Below, one piece after another: positions 7,718 to 16,442 of a stretch of DNA of 27,648 nucleotides (positions within the stretch are counted from its first letter, which is position 1; the number at the start of each line of letters is the position of its first letter). Made by a program: the position numbers and the translations under genes. The notes beneath the pieces were generated by a model. That model was given only the letters and a program-made list of their open reading frames with translations, had not been told where the DNA came from and made no database searches. The stretch is from CAZMXI01 sp964570205 (GTDB lineage Bacteria > Planctomycetota > Phycisphaerae > Tepidisphaerales > Tepidisphaeraceae). The DNA lies in the NCBI GenBank assembly GCA_964570205.1, contig CAZMXI010000052.1, positions 1 to 27,648 on the forward strand, written 5' to 3'.

Positions 7718-9880
7718 ATGCAGGGAAGAAAGGGCGCAACGAACGGGTGGCCGCTGTGGCTGTGCGCTGCGCTGTGGGCGCTGACGCCTGCGGTTGTCGT
7801 TGCGCAAGCGACCCGGCCGTCGCTCGAAATGGCTCGCGCCGCCACGCGCCCGAGCATCGACGGCAAGCTCGACGATCCCTGCTGGAAGGATGCCCCGGTC
7901 ATCAAGGACTTCACGCAGGTCATCCCTGTGGCCGGCGACAAGCCCACTGAGAAGACCGAGGTGCGGCTGTTGTACGATCGCGACGCGATCTACATCGCCA
8001 TCCGATGCTATGACTCCCAGCCAGACCGCATCATCTCGCGGCAGATGCAGCGCGATGCCGACCTGGGCTCGGATGACATGGTGAAGATCGCGTTCGACAC
8101 TTTTGGCCGACGGCGCGATGGCTATTATTTCAGCACCAACCCGGCAGGCGCGCGCGTTGAGGGATTGATCGAGGACTTCGCCGACCAGAACAAGCTCTGG
8201 GACACCATCTGGGATGTGGAGGCGCGCATCGACGACCAGGGATGGACGGCCGAGGCGGCGATTCCGGTCAAGAGCCTGTCCTTCGACCCCGCCGCCACCG
8301 CCTGGGGATGCAACATTGAGCGCACGATCCGCCGCAAGCAGGAAGTGGCGCGGTGGACGGCGATATCGCCGGCCAAGCCGATGACGTCGCTGGCCGACTT
8401 CGGCGAGCTGCGCGGCATCGCGGGCCTGAGGCATGGGCTGGGGCTGGAGGTCAAGCCATTCTTGACCTACAAGTACACCGATGACGAGAACTTCACAGAC
8501 TGGTCGCTGAAGCCTGGGTCGGATTTCATCTATCGCATCACGCCCTCATTGACGGCTCAAGCGTCGATCAACACCGACTTTGCCGAGGCGGATGTGGATG
8601 ACCGCGTGGTGAACCTCACGCGCTTTCCGGTGTTCTTTCCGGAAAAGCGAGACTTCTTCCTGCAGGATGCATCGCTGTTCGCCTTTGGCGGCATCGGCAC
8701 GTCGCCTCTGCCGTACTACTCGCGCCGAATCGGCCTGGATGCGGGCGGCCGGCCGGTCGATGTGCTGTTCGGCGGGCGGCTGACGGGTCGAATCGGCGAC
8801 ACCAGTCTGGCGTTGCTCACCGTCGAACAGGATGAAAGTGATGACCTGCCAGCCAAGAACCTCTCTGTCATCCGCATCGCCCAGCAGGTGCTGGATGAAT
8901 CCAATGTGGGGGTGATCCTCACCCATGGCGACCCGCGTTCCGATGGCGACAACACGCTGGCCGGCGTCGATTTCAACTATCTCAACACCCGGCTTGATGG
9001 CGGCAGACGGCTCATGGGACATGCCTATTTCATGGGCACCGACTCCGACAACTTCGACGCCCAGGATTATGCATGGGGCCTGGCGCTGGCATATCCCAAC
9101 GAGCCGTGGGACCTGTTCGCCGAAGTCGAGGAAGCGGGCGATGAGTTTGACCCGGCCATGGGCTTTATCGGCCGGCGCGGCGTCCGCGAGTACCGCGGCT
9201 GGATCCGTCATGTCTGGCGGATTAATCACGCCTGGATACGCAGCATCTCGCTGCGCTTCCGGCCGGAGGTGATCACCGAGGCCGATGGCCGGATTGTCGC
9301 CGAGGATTACGATCTGCCCGGCATCAGCCTCCTCACGCCCGCGGGCGACAGTGTGTACGCCGAGTGGTTCTCCAGCCGAGATGTGCTGGATGAATCGTTC
9401 GAGATCTGGCCCGATGTCATGCTGCCCGCCGACGACTACCGCTGGAGCGGCTATCTGCTGGAATTGCACACCAGCAGTTCGCGGCCCATCAGTCTCGACG
9501 TCGAGCACAGAGCCGGCACGTTCTACAACGGCACCCGCAACGACTATGGCGCCGGGTTCAGCGTCCGCCCGTCGCGGCATCTGAACCTCGGCCTGTTCTA
9601 TGAGCTGCGGGATATCGACCTGGAACAGGGCGACTTCGACGTGCGGCTCGTATCCGGACGTGTCAACTTCGCTTTCAGCCCCAGCCTGTCGTGGACCAAC
9701 GTGGCGCAATACGACAACAAGTCGCGTTCGGTGGGTTTTGACAGCCGAGTGCGATGGACCGTTCGGCCGGGCAACGACCTGTTCATCGCCGTAAGTCAGG
9801 GGTACGACTTTGACGACTGGCGCCTGCACGAAAGCTCCAGCCAGCTTATCGTCAAGGCAGGGCTGAGCTTCCGGTTCTGA
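7718..9880 (+). CDS. CBM9-like / DUF5916 outer-membrane barrel protein
   Basis: The protein has 720 residues. A signal peptide (residues 1-29, VVVAQ end) leads into a carbohydrate-binding module family 9-like beta-sandwich at about 35-220, recognisable from PSIDGKLDDPCW, the DDMVKIAFDTF strand and the GWTAEAAIPVKSL strand. The rest matches the DUF5916 pattern, including NLTRFPVFFPEKRDFFL near 295-310. It then runs as alternating beta strands to a C-terminal phenylalanine (GLSFRF), the usual ending of an outer-membrane barrel. Its role is probably glycan capture or passage at the outer membrane; family members are not biochemically defined to my knowledge. It follows the pectate lyase by 81 bases on the same strand. 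The short GGGAAGG just before the ATG has poor spacing, so the start rests mainly on the signal peptide. Confidence 0.85.
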   Translation: MQGRKGATNGWPLWLCAALWALTPAVVVAQATRPSLEMARAATRPSIDGKLDDPCWKDAPVIKDFTQVIPVAGDKPTEKTEVRLLYDRDAIYIAIRCYDSQPDRIISRQMQRDADLGSDDMVKIAFDTFGRRRDGYYFSTNPAGARVEGLIEDFADQNKLWDTIWDVEARIDDQGWTAEAAIPVKSLSFDPAATAWGCNIERTIRRKQEVARWTAISPAKPMTSLADFGELRGIAGLRHGLGLEVKPFLTYKYTDDENFTDWSLKPGSDFIYRITPSLTAQASINTDFAEADVDDRVVNLTRFPVFFPEKRDFFLQDASLFAFGGIGTSPLPYYSRRIGLDAGGRPVDVLFGGRLTGRIGDTSLALLTVEQDESDDLPAKNLSVIRIAQQVLDESNVGVILTHGDPRSDGDNTLAGVDFNYLNTRLDGGRRLMGHAYFMGTDSDNFDAQDYAWGLALAYPNEPWDLFAEVEEAGDEFDPAMGFIGRRGVREYRGWIRHVWRINHAWIRSISLRFRPEVITEADGRIVAEDYDLPGISLLTPAGDSVYAEWFSSRDVLDESFEIWPDVMLPADDYRWSGYLLELHTSSSRPISLDVEHRAGTFYNGTRNDYGAGFSVRPSRHLNLGLFYELRDIDLEQGDFDVRLVSGRVNFAFSPSLSWTNVAQYDNKSRSVGFDSRVRWTVRPGNDLFIAVSQGYDFDDWRLHESSSQLIVKAGLSFRF

Positions 9881-9983
9881 TCAAACAGCTTGAACGAACA
9901 GGAGCAACGGATAAGCTGATCAGTTGGTGGCGCCTGCGATCGTCGTGGCGCGTTCGAACATGTCCCGCTGGAGGAGCAATCCC

Positions 9984-10907
9984 ATGTCAGACCGCAATCC
10001 ACTGTCGCGCCGCACTCTGCTGGCCAGCGCGCTGGGCGGCATCGCCGCGGCGGCCATGCCGGCCGTCAGCATCGCCGCCCAGGCCCGCGCCGCCCAGGAG
10101 GTCGATCTCGACACCATCGAGAAGATCGTCGTCAACGGTCGGATCAACCAGTGCATCTGCGGCGTCGGCCTGCGCATGCCCCTGGAGCAGAAGTGCGCCA
10201 TGATCGCCAAAATGGGCCTGAAGGGCATCGATTTCGCGGGCCCGAACGACTGGCCAACGTTGAAGAAGTACAACCTGGTCTGCTCGCTGGCGCGCGGCGC
10301 TGGCAGCATCCCCACCGGGTGGAACCGCACCGAGAATCATGAGAAGCTGATCAACGACATGAAGTCGGGAATCGACCTCGCCAGCGAGGCCGGCTGGCCG
10401 AACGTCATCACTTTCTCGGGCAATCGCCACAAGAACAGGGACGACAAGGAAGGCCTCTCTGACCAGGAGGGTGCCAAGAACTGCATCGCGGGCCTGAAGC
10501 AGGTCGCGGGCTATGCCGAGCAGAAGAAGGTCACGATCGTGATCGAGCTGCTCAACTCCAAGCGCAATCATCCCGATTACCAGGCCGACCGCACCCCCTG
10601 GGGCGTCGAGGTGTGCAAAGGCGTCGGCTCCGACCGCGTCAAACTGCTCTACGACATCTACCACATGCAGATCATGGAGGGCGACATCATCGCCACCATC
10701 CGGCAGTACAACCAGTACTTCGGCCATTACCACACCGCCGGCAATCCCGGCCGCAACGAGCTGGATGAGAACCAGGAACTCTACTACCCACCCATCATGA
10801 AGGCGATCGTCGCCACGGGGTACAAGGGCTATGTGTCGCACGAGTACGGCCCTAAGGGCGACGCCATCAAGGCGCTGATCCAGGCCGTCAAGGTTTGCGA
10901 CGTCTGA
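9984..10907 (+). CDS. Hydroxypyruvate isomerase-like TIM barrel, Tat-exported
   Basis: The protein has 307 residues. The start at 9984 is set by a GGAGGAG Shine-Dalgarno about 7 bases upstream. The N-terminus is a twin-arginine signal (LSRRTLLASALGG, then Ala-rich to about residue 36). The rest is a xylose isomerase-like TIM barrel (PF01261 type) with hydroxypyruvate isomerase hallmarks: VIELLNSKRNHPDY, LLYDIYHMQIMEGD, HYHTAGNPGRNELDE and a final SHEYGP. The glutamates, aspartate and histidines in these strands are the metal and substrate ligands of the family. The classical enzyme interconverts hydroxypyruvate and tartronate semialdehyde in the cytoplasm. Exported paralogues in planctomycete-like loci are common and probably act on other sugars, so the name describes similarity only. 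It closes the plus-strand operon, just before the hairpin at 10933. Confidence 0.87.
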   Translation: MSDRNPLSRRTLLASALGGIAAAAMPAVSIAAQARAAQEVDLDTIEKIVVNGRINQCICGVGLRMPLEQKCAMIAKMGLKGIDFAGPNDWPTLKKYNLVCSLARGAGSIPTGWNRTENHEKLINDMKSGIDLASEAGWPNVITFSGNRHKNRDDKEGLSDQEGAKNCIAGLKQVAGYAEQKKVTIVIELLNSKRNHPDYQADRTPWGVEVCKGVGSDRVKLLYDIYHMQIMEGDIIATIRQYNQYFGHYHTAGNPGRNELDENQELYYPPIMKAIVATGYKGYVSHEYGPKGDAIKALIQAVKVCDV

Positions 10908-10932
10908 TCATCGCACATCCGGAAAAGCGACA

Positions 10933-10963
10933 GAGGATGGAGCCGGCGAGCTGCTCCATCCTC
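10933..10963. terminator. Hairpin between convergent genes, likely bidirectional terminator
   Basis: GAGGATGGAGC (10933-10943) pairs perfectly with GCTCCATCCTC (10953-10963) around a 9-base loop. It lies 25 bases after the isomerase stop and 29 bases before the end of the converging SH3 gene. There is no run of T on either side, so it would be a weak or Rho-assisted stop. Confidence 0.6.
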
Positions 10964-10992
10964 CGTCATTTATGCCGGGATCTTTGGCCGGT

Positions 10993-12261
10993 TCACTGAT
11001 TGCCGGTCGTCGCCGTGGAGTCGCTGCCGCCGGACAGCAGGCTGGGCGGGATCACCCGGGCGCTGACACCCTTGTTAACCTTCGCCGGGTCCACCGAGGC
11101 GAATGAGGTGACCTTGACCAGCCTGCCGAGTTGGGCATCGTCGGTCAGCTCGCCGTTGACGCCGATGAATTGGTCCATCAGGCGGACGAAGTTCTTGTCG
11201 GTGCTGCGCACGTAGCAGATGGTGCGCTCCGTGGCAGGATCCACCAGGCGGAAGATCGTGTCATCCCCGCGGAGCGTCGATGCCTTCAGCGAACCGACGG
11301 CGGTGAAGATGCCCGTGCCCTGAAGCTTGTTCTCGGCGACAGCACGCTGGGCGCGGATGGCTTCGAGCTTGGCTTCAATCTCGGCGCTGCGTTTGCGGGA
11401 GGCAAGCAGTTCCTCGCGGGCGTCGTTGCGGACTTTCAGGATCGCCACCCGGATCTCCGCCACGCGACGGATCGACACGGGAGCCTGCTCGCTCGTGGCC
11501 AGCTTCTGATAGCCCTCCAGCAGTTCGGGCAGCGGTTGTTCGCCCAGGTCGGCGTTGGAACTCGACTTAGCCAGGTTCTCCAGCCGCTCGAACTCGGCCT
11601 GAGCGGCGGCGAAGGCCTCAGCGGTGGCATTCGATGGCCGCGTCGCCGGACCGGTCGCCTCAACTTCGGTCGGCCGTGTGGTCGGAACAACCGATGCGAT
11701 TTCCGACGGCAGGGTCGTCGGACGGGCCGGCGCTTCCCCCTCGGCCAGTTTCCGCACCGGATCAATGAACTTCTGATGCACGTATAGGAAGGTCCCGTCG
11801 GGCGGAAGAACGCGATAGAACGACTCATCGTAATCGCCCGCCACCGTCACGCGATCGCCCTTGTTCAGTTTGCACTGCACCGTGCTGATAACGTTCACCA
11901 GGCCGCTGCCGGCGCGCACGCGGCAATTATCCCCGGTGACCGTGCCGGTCCTGCCATCCGCATCGAGTTGCACGTACTGTTTGGAAATCAGACTGAAGGA
12001 GCCCTGCGGCGGAATGATCTTCAGCCACTCGAACTGGTGGCCCACCACCGTTACCGGTGTGCCCTTGTCCAGACGGATCGTGGCGTAGTAGTTCTCGCCC
12101 GGGCCGCTGCGCACGTTGACGGCGGCGGCGTTGATCACGCCGGCAAAATGGAATTTCGAATTCGGAACCTCCGGCACCGGCTGGTCCTGGCCAAGAACGG
12201 CCGGGGGCGCAGCAATGATGGCGGCCATGAAAACAACGGAAAGCAGAAGGCTGCGGGACAT
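10993..12261 (-). CDS. Exported SH3-repeat (SH3b) protein with coiled-coil region
   Basis: The protein has 422 residues. The start at 12261 is supported by GGAGGTG just upstream and by a Sec signal peptide (LLLSVVFMAAIIAAPPAVLGQ). Two bacterial SH3-like domains follow. The first, about residues 35-95, has NVRSGPGENYYATIRLDKG; the second, about 100-165, has NCRVRAGSGLVNV. A Thr/Arg/Pro-rich linker (TTRPTEV, PATRPSN) leads to a charged helical, probably coiled-coil segment at about 210-320 and a C-terminal beta-rich domain. SH3b domains usually bind cell-wall peptides or proteins, so a place in the periplasm or cell envelope is likely. I do not recognise a specific function. It has its own promoter and nothing obvious ties it to glycan breakdown, so it probably marks a break between carbohydrate gene groups. 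Confidence 0.8.
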   Translation of the reverse strand: MSRSLLLSVVFMAAIIAAPPAVLGQDQPVPEVPNSKFHFAGVINAAAVNVRSGPGENYYATIRLDKGTPVTVVGHQFEWLKIIPPQGSFSLISKQYVQLDADGRTGTVTGDNCRVRAGSGLVNVISTVQCKLNKGDRVTVAGDYDESFYRVLPPDGTFLYVHQKFIDPVRKLAEGEAPARPTTLPSEIASVVPTTRPTEVEATGPATRPSNATAEAFAAAQAEFERLENLAKSSSNADLGEQPLPELLEGYQKLATSEQAPVSIRRVAEIRVAILKVRNDAREELLASRKRSAEIEAKLEAIRAQRAVAENKLQGTGIFTAVGSLKASTLRGDDTIFRLVDPATERTICYVRSTDKNFVRLMDQFIGVNGELTDDAQLGRLVKVTSFASVDPAKVNKGVSARVIPPSLLSGGSDSTATTGNQ

Positions 12262-12341
12262 GAGCACCTCCGTGTGCGACGTTCGAGAGATCCTTTGCGC
12301 CGGGCCATGGCCAGACGCCTCGGAAGTCATTATCGAGCGCA

Positions 12342-12370
12342 ATTATCATCCAACCTCCGCAGAATGTAAA
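12342..12370 (-). promoter_or_regulatory. Sigma70-type promoter for the SH3-repeat gene
   Basis: Read on the minus strand, TTTACA (12365-12370) and GATAAT (12342-12347) are separated by exactly 17 bases. Each matches the sigma70 consensus at 5 of 6 positions. The start of transcription would fall near 12335, giving a leader of about 74 bases to the ATG at 12261. Confidence 0.55.
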
Positions 12371-12508
12371 GCAATTCTTGCGCGAAAGTCCGTTTCATGC
12401 AGAGAAACCGGCGGGCGCGAGCTGGCTTTTTCGTCGCGAGGCAGGCATCCTTATGCACAGCCTGCGGAGATGATTCACAGATCAGGCAGCCCATATCGAG
12501 AGGATGAG

Positions 12509-13918
12509 ATGAACGTGCGTTCGATGGCTTTGGCGATGATGGGAATCGCGATGTTCATGGCTAGTTGCGCGGCCGCCGCCAACCCGCAACGACTGAAGAT
12601 GAGCGAGAACAGGCGCTTCCTGGTCAATCAGGATGGCTCGCCTTTCTTCTGGCTGGGTGACACGGCCTGGGAACTGTTCCATCGGCTGAATCGCGAGGAG
12701 GCGGATCGATATCTGGAAAACCGGTCCAGGAATGGATTTACGGTGATTCAGGCGGTGGTGCTGGCCGAGTTGGATGGACTGAAAGACCCGAATCCTTACG
12801 GCCAAGTGCCTTTGATCGACAACGACCCGACGAAGCCCAACGAGAAATACTTCGAGCACGTCGACTACATCGTCAACAAGGCCGACGCGCTGGGCATCCA
12901 CATCGGCATGCTGCCGACCTGGGGCGACAAGTGGAATAGGAAATGGGGTGTCGGCCCGGAGATATTCAACACGGAGAACGCCGAGAAATACGGCCAGTTC
13001 CTTGGAAAGCGCTACAAGGACAAAGCGAACATCATTTGGATTCTGGGCGGCGACCGCCTGGTCGAAAACGACAACCACAAGGCGATCATCCGCGCCATGG
13101 CCAGAGGTCTGCGCCTGGGCGATGGCGGTGCCCACCTGATGACCCTGCACCCGCCGGGCGGCGCCGGTTCCAGCCAGTGGTTTCACGAGGATGAATGGCT
13201 GGACTTCAACATGCGGCAGAATGGCCATGTGCCCGAATACACCGGCCGGTACGACAAGACCAGAACCGACTACGACCGCAAACCCGTCAAGCCCGTGCTC
13301 GACGGCGAGCCGATCTACGAAGACCACCCCGTCTCTTTCAAGGCGAATGAACTGGGACACTCAATTTCGTCAGATGTGCGCCGGCCGCTCTATTGGGACC
13401 TGTTCAGCGGCGCTTTCGGCCATACCTACGGCCATCACTCGGTCTGGCAGATGTGGCAGCCGGGCAAGGGTCCGATCAACAATCCGCTGATGCCGTGGTT
13501 CGAGGCCATCGAGCAACCCGGCGCCGCGCAGATGCAGTACGGGCGTTGGCTGATGGAATCGCGGCCGTTCCTGACACGCCTCCCCGACGATGCGATCATC
13601 GTGACCGACCGTATTCCCACGAGCGTGCCCGGCACGGGGCGGTACCGGTTCGTCGGCACGCGGGATGAGGAGGGCACGTACGCGATGGTCTATGCGCCAA
13701 TCGGCCGACCTTTCAGCGTCAGGATGAACGTGATCAAGGGAGGCAAGGTCAAGGCGTGGTGGTACAACCCGCGGGATGGCAAGGCCTCCGAAATCGGCAC
13801 CTTCGACAACGCCGGCACAAAGCAGTTCACCCCGCCGGACAAGGGCGAGATGATCGACTGGGTGCTGGTGCTGGATGATGCGTCCAAGGGCTATCCCCCA
13901 CCGGGCACCAAGCGGTAG
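12509..13918 (+). CDS. GH140-like glycosidase (DUF4038 plus C-terminal collagen-binding-like domain)
   Basis: This exported protein has 469 residues. The start at 12509 follows GAGAGG with 5-base spacing. Residues 1-22 form a signal, and the MASC sequence near its end could be a non-canonical lipobox. The body is a DUF4038-type TIM barrel: FFWLGDTAWELFHRL near 46-60, IIWILGGDR with D182, and PVLDGEPIYE with E267. By comparison with the GH140 apiosidase family, D182 and E267 sit where the catalytic acid/base and nucleophile are expected. From about 375 a small beta domain (PF12904-like, YAMVYAPIGRPFSV, WWYNPRDG) closes the protein. Characterised GH140 enzymes act on apiose-linked side chains of rhamnogalacturonan II; that specificity is not proven here. 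The gene stands alone, divergent from the SH3 gene and convergent with the aldolase. Confidence 0.83.
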   Translation: MNVRSMALAMMGIAMFMASCAAAANPQRLKMSENRRFLVNQDGSPFFWLGDTAWELFHRLNREEADRYLENRSRNGFTVIQAVVLAELDGLKDPNPYGQVPLIDNDPTKPNEKYFEHVDYIVNKADALGIHIGMLPTWGDKWNRKWGVGPEIFNTENAEKYGQFLGKRYKDKANIIWILGGDRLVENDNHKAIIRAMARGLRLGDGGAHLMTLHPPGGAGSSQWFHEDEWLDFNMRQNGHVPEYTGRYDKTRTDYDRKPVKPVLDGEPIYEDHPVSFKANELGHSISSDVRRPLYWDLFSGAFGHTYGHHSVWQMWQPGKGPINNPLMPWFEAIEQPGAAQMQYGRWLMESRPFLTRLPDDAIIVTDRIPTSVPGTGRYRFVGTRDEEGTYAMVYAPIGRPFSVRMNVIKGGKVKAWWYNPRDGKASEIGTFDNAGTKQFTPPDKGEMIDWVLVLDDASKGYPPPGTKR

Positions 13919-13939
13919 ACAACCGATACCTGGTTTGTC
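13918..13939. terminator. Weak hairpin between convergent GH140 and aldolase genes
   Basis: GACAACC (13918-13924) can pair with GGTTTGTC (13932-13939) with one bulged T. It fills most of the 24-base gap between the two converging stop codons. The stem is short and has no T tract, so its role as a terminator is tentative. Confidence 0.3.
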
Positions 13940-13942
13940 AAC

Positions 13943-14863
13943 TCATCGCCATTCAAGCTGCGCGACGCGCTCGGCGACCCTTCGGCGTTCCTCCGCCGTG
14001 GCCCGCCGAAACGGCGCGGCCATGTGTTCCCCGCAGATGCCCAGGATCGACAACGCACACTTTATGCCGCGGATCACGCCGGGAACGCCCGCGCCGACGC
14101 CATAGAGGCCCCTCACGGCGGTCACCGGCCGCAGTAGCGACTCTACTCGGCCGGTCTCGCCGGCGGCCGCGGCTTGGTGCAGTTCGACATACCGCTTCGG
14201 CGCCACGTTCGCCCCCGCGCCCACGCAGCCGGTGGCGCCGGCCGCTATTCCCTCGACAAACAGAGGCTCGAAGCCCTGCAACACCGACCAGCCCGGCCGC
14301 CCGATCGCCACAACCTGCCGCAAGTAGGCCAGTTCACCACCGGAGTCTTTCATGCCAATGACCCGCTCGATGGCCGCGAGCTCACGCACCGCATCCAGGC
14401 TGTAGGCAGTCTTGGTCAGCGATGGAATGTTGTACAGCAGCACCGGCAGGGGCTGCCGCGCCACCACCTCCCGGATGCACGCCACCAACTCCGCCTGCTC
14501 GGGCGGAAGGTAATACGGTGCTGAGAGCACGACCGCATCGGCTCCGGCGTCGGCCGCGTGCTTCGCCAGGGCGATGGAATCGGCCAGGCAGGTGTCCGTG
14601 ATGCCCGCGAGCACCGGCAAACGGCGCCTGACCAGCCGGCAGGTCTGAGTGATCAACTCACCCCGGGTTGCGCCGGGCAGCGAAACCGCCTCGCCCGATG
14701 TGCCCAGGATGAACAACCCGTGAATGCCGCCCGCCAGCAGGTGATCGATGAGTCGCTCCAGCCCGGCCAGATCCAGCCGCCCATCCTCCAGCAGCGGAGT
14801 GACCATCGGCGGCACAATGCCGTGGATCGGCGCTGGAAGAACCGGACTTTCCGCAGGCATCAT
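13943..14863 (-). CDS. Dihydrodipicolinate synthase / N-acetylneuraminate lyase family aldolase
   Basis: This enzyme has 306 residues and no signal peptide, so it should be cytoplasmic. The class I aldolase features are clear: GTSGE at 54-58 (the carboxylate-binding loop), YNIP with catalytic Y144, and IGMKDSGG with the Schiff-base K172. The family joins or splits pyruvate and an aldehyde; members include DapA, sialic acid lyase and 2-keto-3-deoxy-sugar aldolases. Next to lyases and a transporter, cleavage of a 2-keto-3-deoxy acid is more likely than lysine synthesis, but this is inference. The start at 14863 overlaps the stop of the symporter gene as ATGA, so translation is probably coupled; GGAG lies just upstream. 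C75 and C92 are not family features. Confidence 0.88.
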   Translation of the reverse strand: MMPAESPVLPAPIHGIVPPMVTPLLEDGRLDLAGLERLIDHLLAGGIHGLFILGTSGEAVSLPGATRGELITQTCRLVRRRLPVLAGITDTCLADSIALAKHAADAGADAVVLSAPYYLPPEQAELVACIREVVARQPLPVLLYNIPSLTKTAYSLDAVRELAAIERVIGMKDSGGELAYLRQVVAIGRPGWSVLQGFEPLFVEGIAAGATGCVGAGANVAPKRYVELHQAAAAGETGRVESLLRPVTAVRGLYGVGAGVPGVIRGIKCALSILGICGEHMAAPFRRATAEERRRVAERVAQLEWR

Positions 14864-16359
14864 GACTGCTCCACCTCGGCGAGGGTGCATTGCGATCGTC
14901 TTCTCCATGCATCTCGGCCGAATACCAAGCCCACGAACAGGATAGCCGCCGTGCCAACCACTGTCGCCATCAATGGGTGAAATGGGCTGCGCATGGGCCA
15001 CCACCCCTTCGATGACAGCGAAATCCACACGATCACGCCCACCCCGGCGCACACCGCCGCCAGCGCTGGCCGCCGGCCAGCGCGCGACATCAGGCCCAGC
15101 AGGAACAGCCCAAGCATCCCGCCGCTGAAGATGCCCGCCATGTCCCACCAGATATCCAGAACGTTCCGGGCGCGGATCATCGCCAGCGCGGTAAGCGTCC
15201 CGGCCGCGCCCCAGCCGAGCGTGGCCACGTACAGCACGCGGATGGACTCGCGCGGACCGGCTTCCGGGCGGAAGTACCGCCTGTACAGGTCGCAGAGCGT
15301 CAGCGTCGCCATGCTGTTGAGGTTGGAATCCATGGCGGCGGCAAAGATCGCCGCAATAACCAGCCCGCTCAGCCCTGGCACCAGCTCGTGGCTTATGAAA
15401 TGGGGCAGGACCTTGTCCGGGGCCGCGACCGGATCGGGCCCGCCCGCCAGGAGATCCGGCCGGTGGGCGTAAAGCGCGAACAACCCTGTCCCGATAAGGA
15501 AGAACGCCGCGGCCGTCGGCACATACAGCATCGCTGCCAGCCAGAGGCTCTTGCGCGCCTCGCGGTCGTCGCGAGCGCTGATATAGCGCTGCACGTAACT
15601 CTGGTCCACGGCGAAATTGCCGAGGTTAATGACCAGGCCATAGAACAGAACCACCCAGAAGGTGGACTGCGACAGCGATGCTCCGAAGCTGCCGAGACTG
15701 AACTTGTCATGCCGCCACGCAACATCGATGATGCCGCCCAAGCCGCCGGGCGTCCTGGTCAGCAGCGCTGTGATGATGATGACCGGTCCGGCAATCAAGA
15801 CCAGGCTTTGCAGCACGCCCGTCCAGACGACGCCGCGGATGCCGCCCAGCAGCGTATAGACGGTCATCAGCGCCCCCGTGACCGCGATGATGAGCCAGAT
15901 CGGGGCATGGATCATCGGCGCCAGGGCCAGGGCCAGCAGGTAGACGATGGTGGCCATGCGCGCCATCTGCGTCAGCAGGAAGCACACAACGGCATAAGTC
16001 CGTGCCCAGGAGCCGAATCGTTGTTCCAGGTGCTCATACGCCGAGACATGCCCGCTGCGCCGATAAAACGGCACGAACCACCGTATGGCAATGATGGCCG
16101 CCACCGGCATGGCCATCGTGAAGACGAAAGCGTTCCAGTTGCCGGCAAAGCTCTTGCCGGGATTCGCCAGGAAACTGATGCTGCTGATGTAGGATCCGAA
16201 GATGGACAGCCCCACTGCCCACCCCGGCAGGGTCCGCCCCGCCGTGGTGTATTGCTCGGCCGTCCGGCTGCTGCGGAAGAAGATGGACCCGATGAAGACC
16301 ACGCACCCCAGGTAGCCCCCCAGCACCGCCAGGTTCACCAGCAGCGGCATGTCCACCAT
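14860..16359 (-). CDS. Sodium:solute symporter (SSS family)
   Basis: With the chosen start the protein has 499 residues, the usual SSS length. It has about 13 hydrophobic segments, beginning with LAVLGGYLGCVVFIG, and the family's landmarks: GWAVGLSIFGSYISSISFL in the second helix, GGIRGVVWTGVLQSLVL mid-protein and AAIFAAAMDSNLNSM late. The SSS family imports sugars, sialic acid, nucleosides or organic acids with sodium. Pairing with a DHDPS/NAL-family aldolase by an ATGA overlap recalls sialate or keto-deoxy-acid uptake modules. Possible starts are 16377, 16359 and 16350, none with a good Shine-Dalgarno. 16359 was preferred because a candidate promoter would begin transcription near 16379. 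A longer frame back to 16452 begins with sequence unlike a membrane protein N-terminus. Confidence 0.87.
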   Translation of the reverse strand: MVDMPLLVNLAVLGGYLGCVVFIGSIFFRSSRTAEQYTTAGRTLPGWAVGLSIFGSYISSISFLANPGKSFAGNWNAFVFTMAMPVAAIIAIRWFVPFYRRSGHVSAYEHLEQRFGSWARTYAVVCFLLTQMARMATIVYLLALALAPMIHAPIWLIIAVTGALMTVYTLLGGIRGVVWTGVLQSLVLIAGPVIIITALLTRTPGGLGGIIDVAWRHDKFSLGSFGASLSQSTFWVVLFYGLVINLGNFAVDQSYVQRYISARDDREARKSLWLAAMLYVPTAAAFFLIGTGLFALYAHRPDLLAGGPDPVAAPDKVLPHFISHELVPGLSGLVIAAIFAAAMDSNLNSMATLTLCDLYRRYFRPEAGPRESIRVLYVATLGWGAAGTLTALAMIRARNVLDIWWDMAGIFSGGMLGLFLLGLMSRAGRRPALAAVCAGVGVIVWISLSSKGWWPMRSPFHPLMATVVGTAAILFVGLVFGRDAWRRRSQCTLAEVEQS

Positions 16360-16385
16360 CGCGGGCAGAAAGATCATCGGCGGGA

Positions 16386-16414
16386 AATGTAGATGACGGC
16401 CGGGGCCAGGGCAA
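16386..16414 (-). promoter_or_regulatory. Candidate promoter for symporter-aldolase operon
   Basis: On the minus strand, TTGCCC (16409-16414) and TACATT (16386-16391) are 17 bases apart, each matching 4 of 6 consensus positions. Transcription would begin near 16379, which favours a symporter start at 16359 or 16350 over those further upstream. Confidence 0.3.
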
Positions 16415-16442
16415 CTGTTGGTTAGCAACGCGAACGGAGACA

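Noticed and set aside
9886..9918. CAGCTT and AAGCTG inverted repeat after the DUF5916 gene, possible terminator
   Set aside because: The stem is only 6 bases with a 21-base loop and no T tract, and the next gene continues on the same strand.
12116..12508. Plus-strand frame extending the GH140 gene upstream to 12116
   Set aside because: It overlaps the SH3 gene and its promoter, and the signal peptide and Shine-Dalgarno fix the start at 12509.
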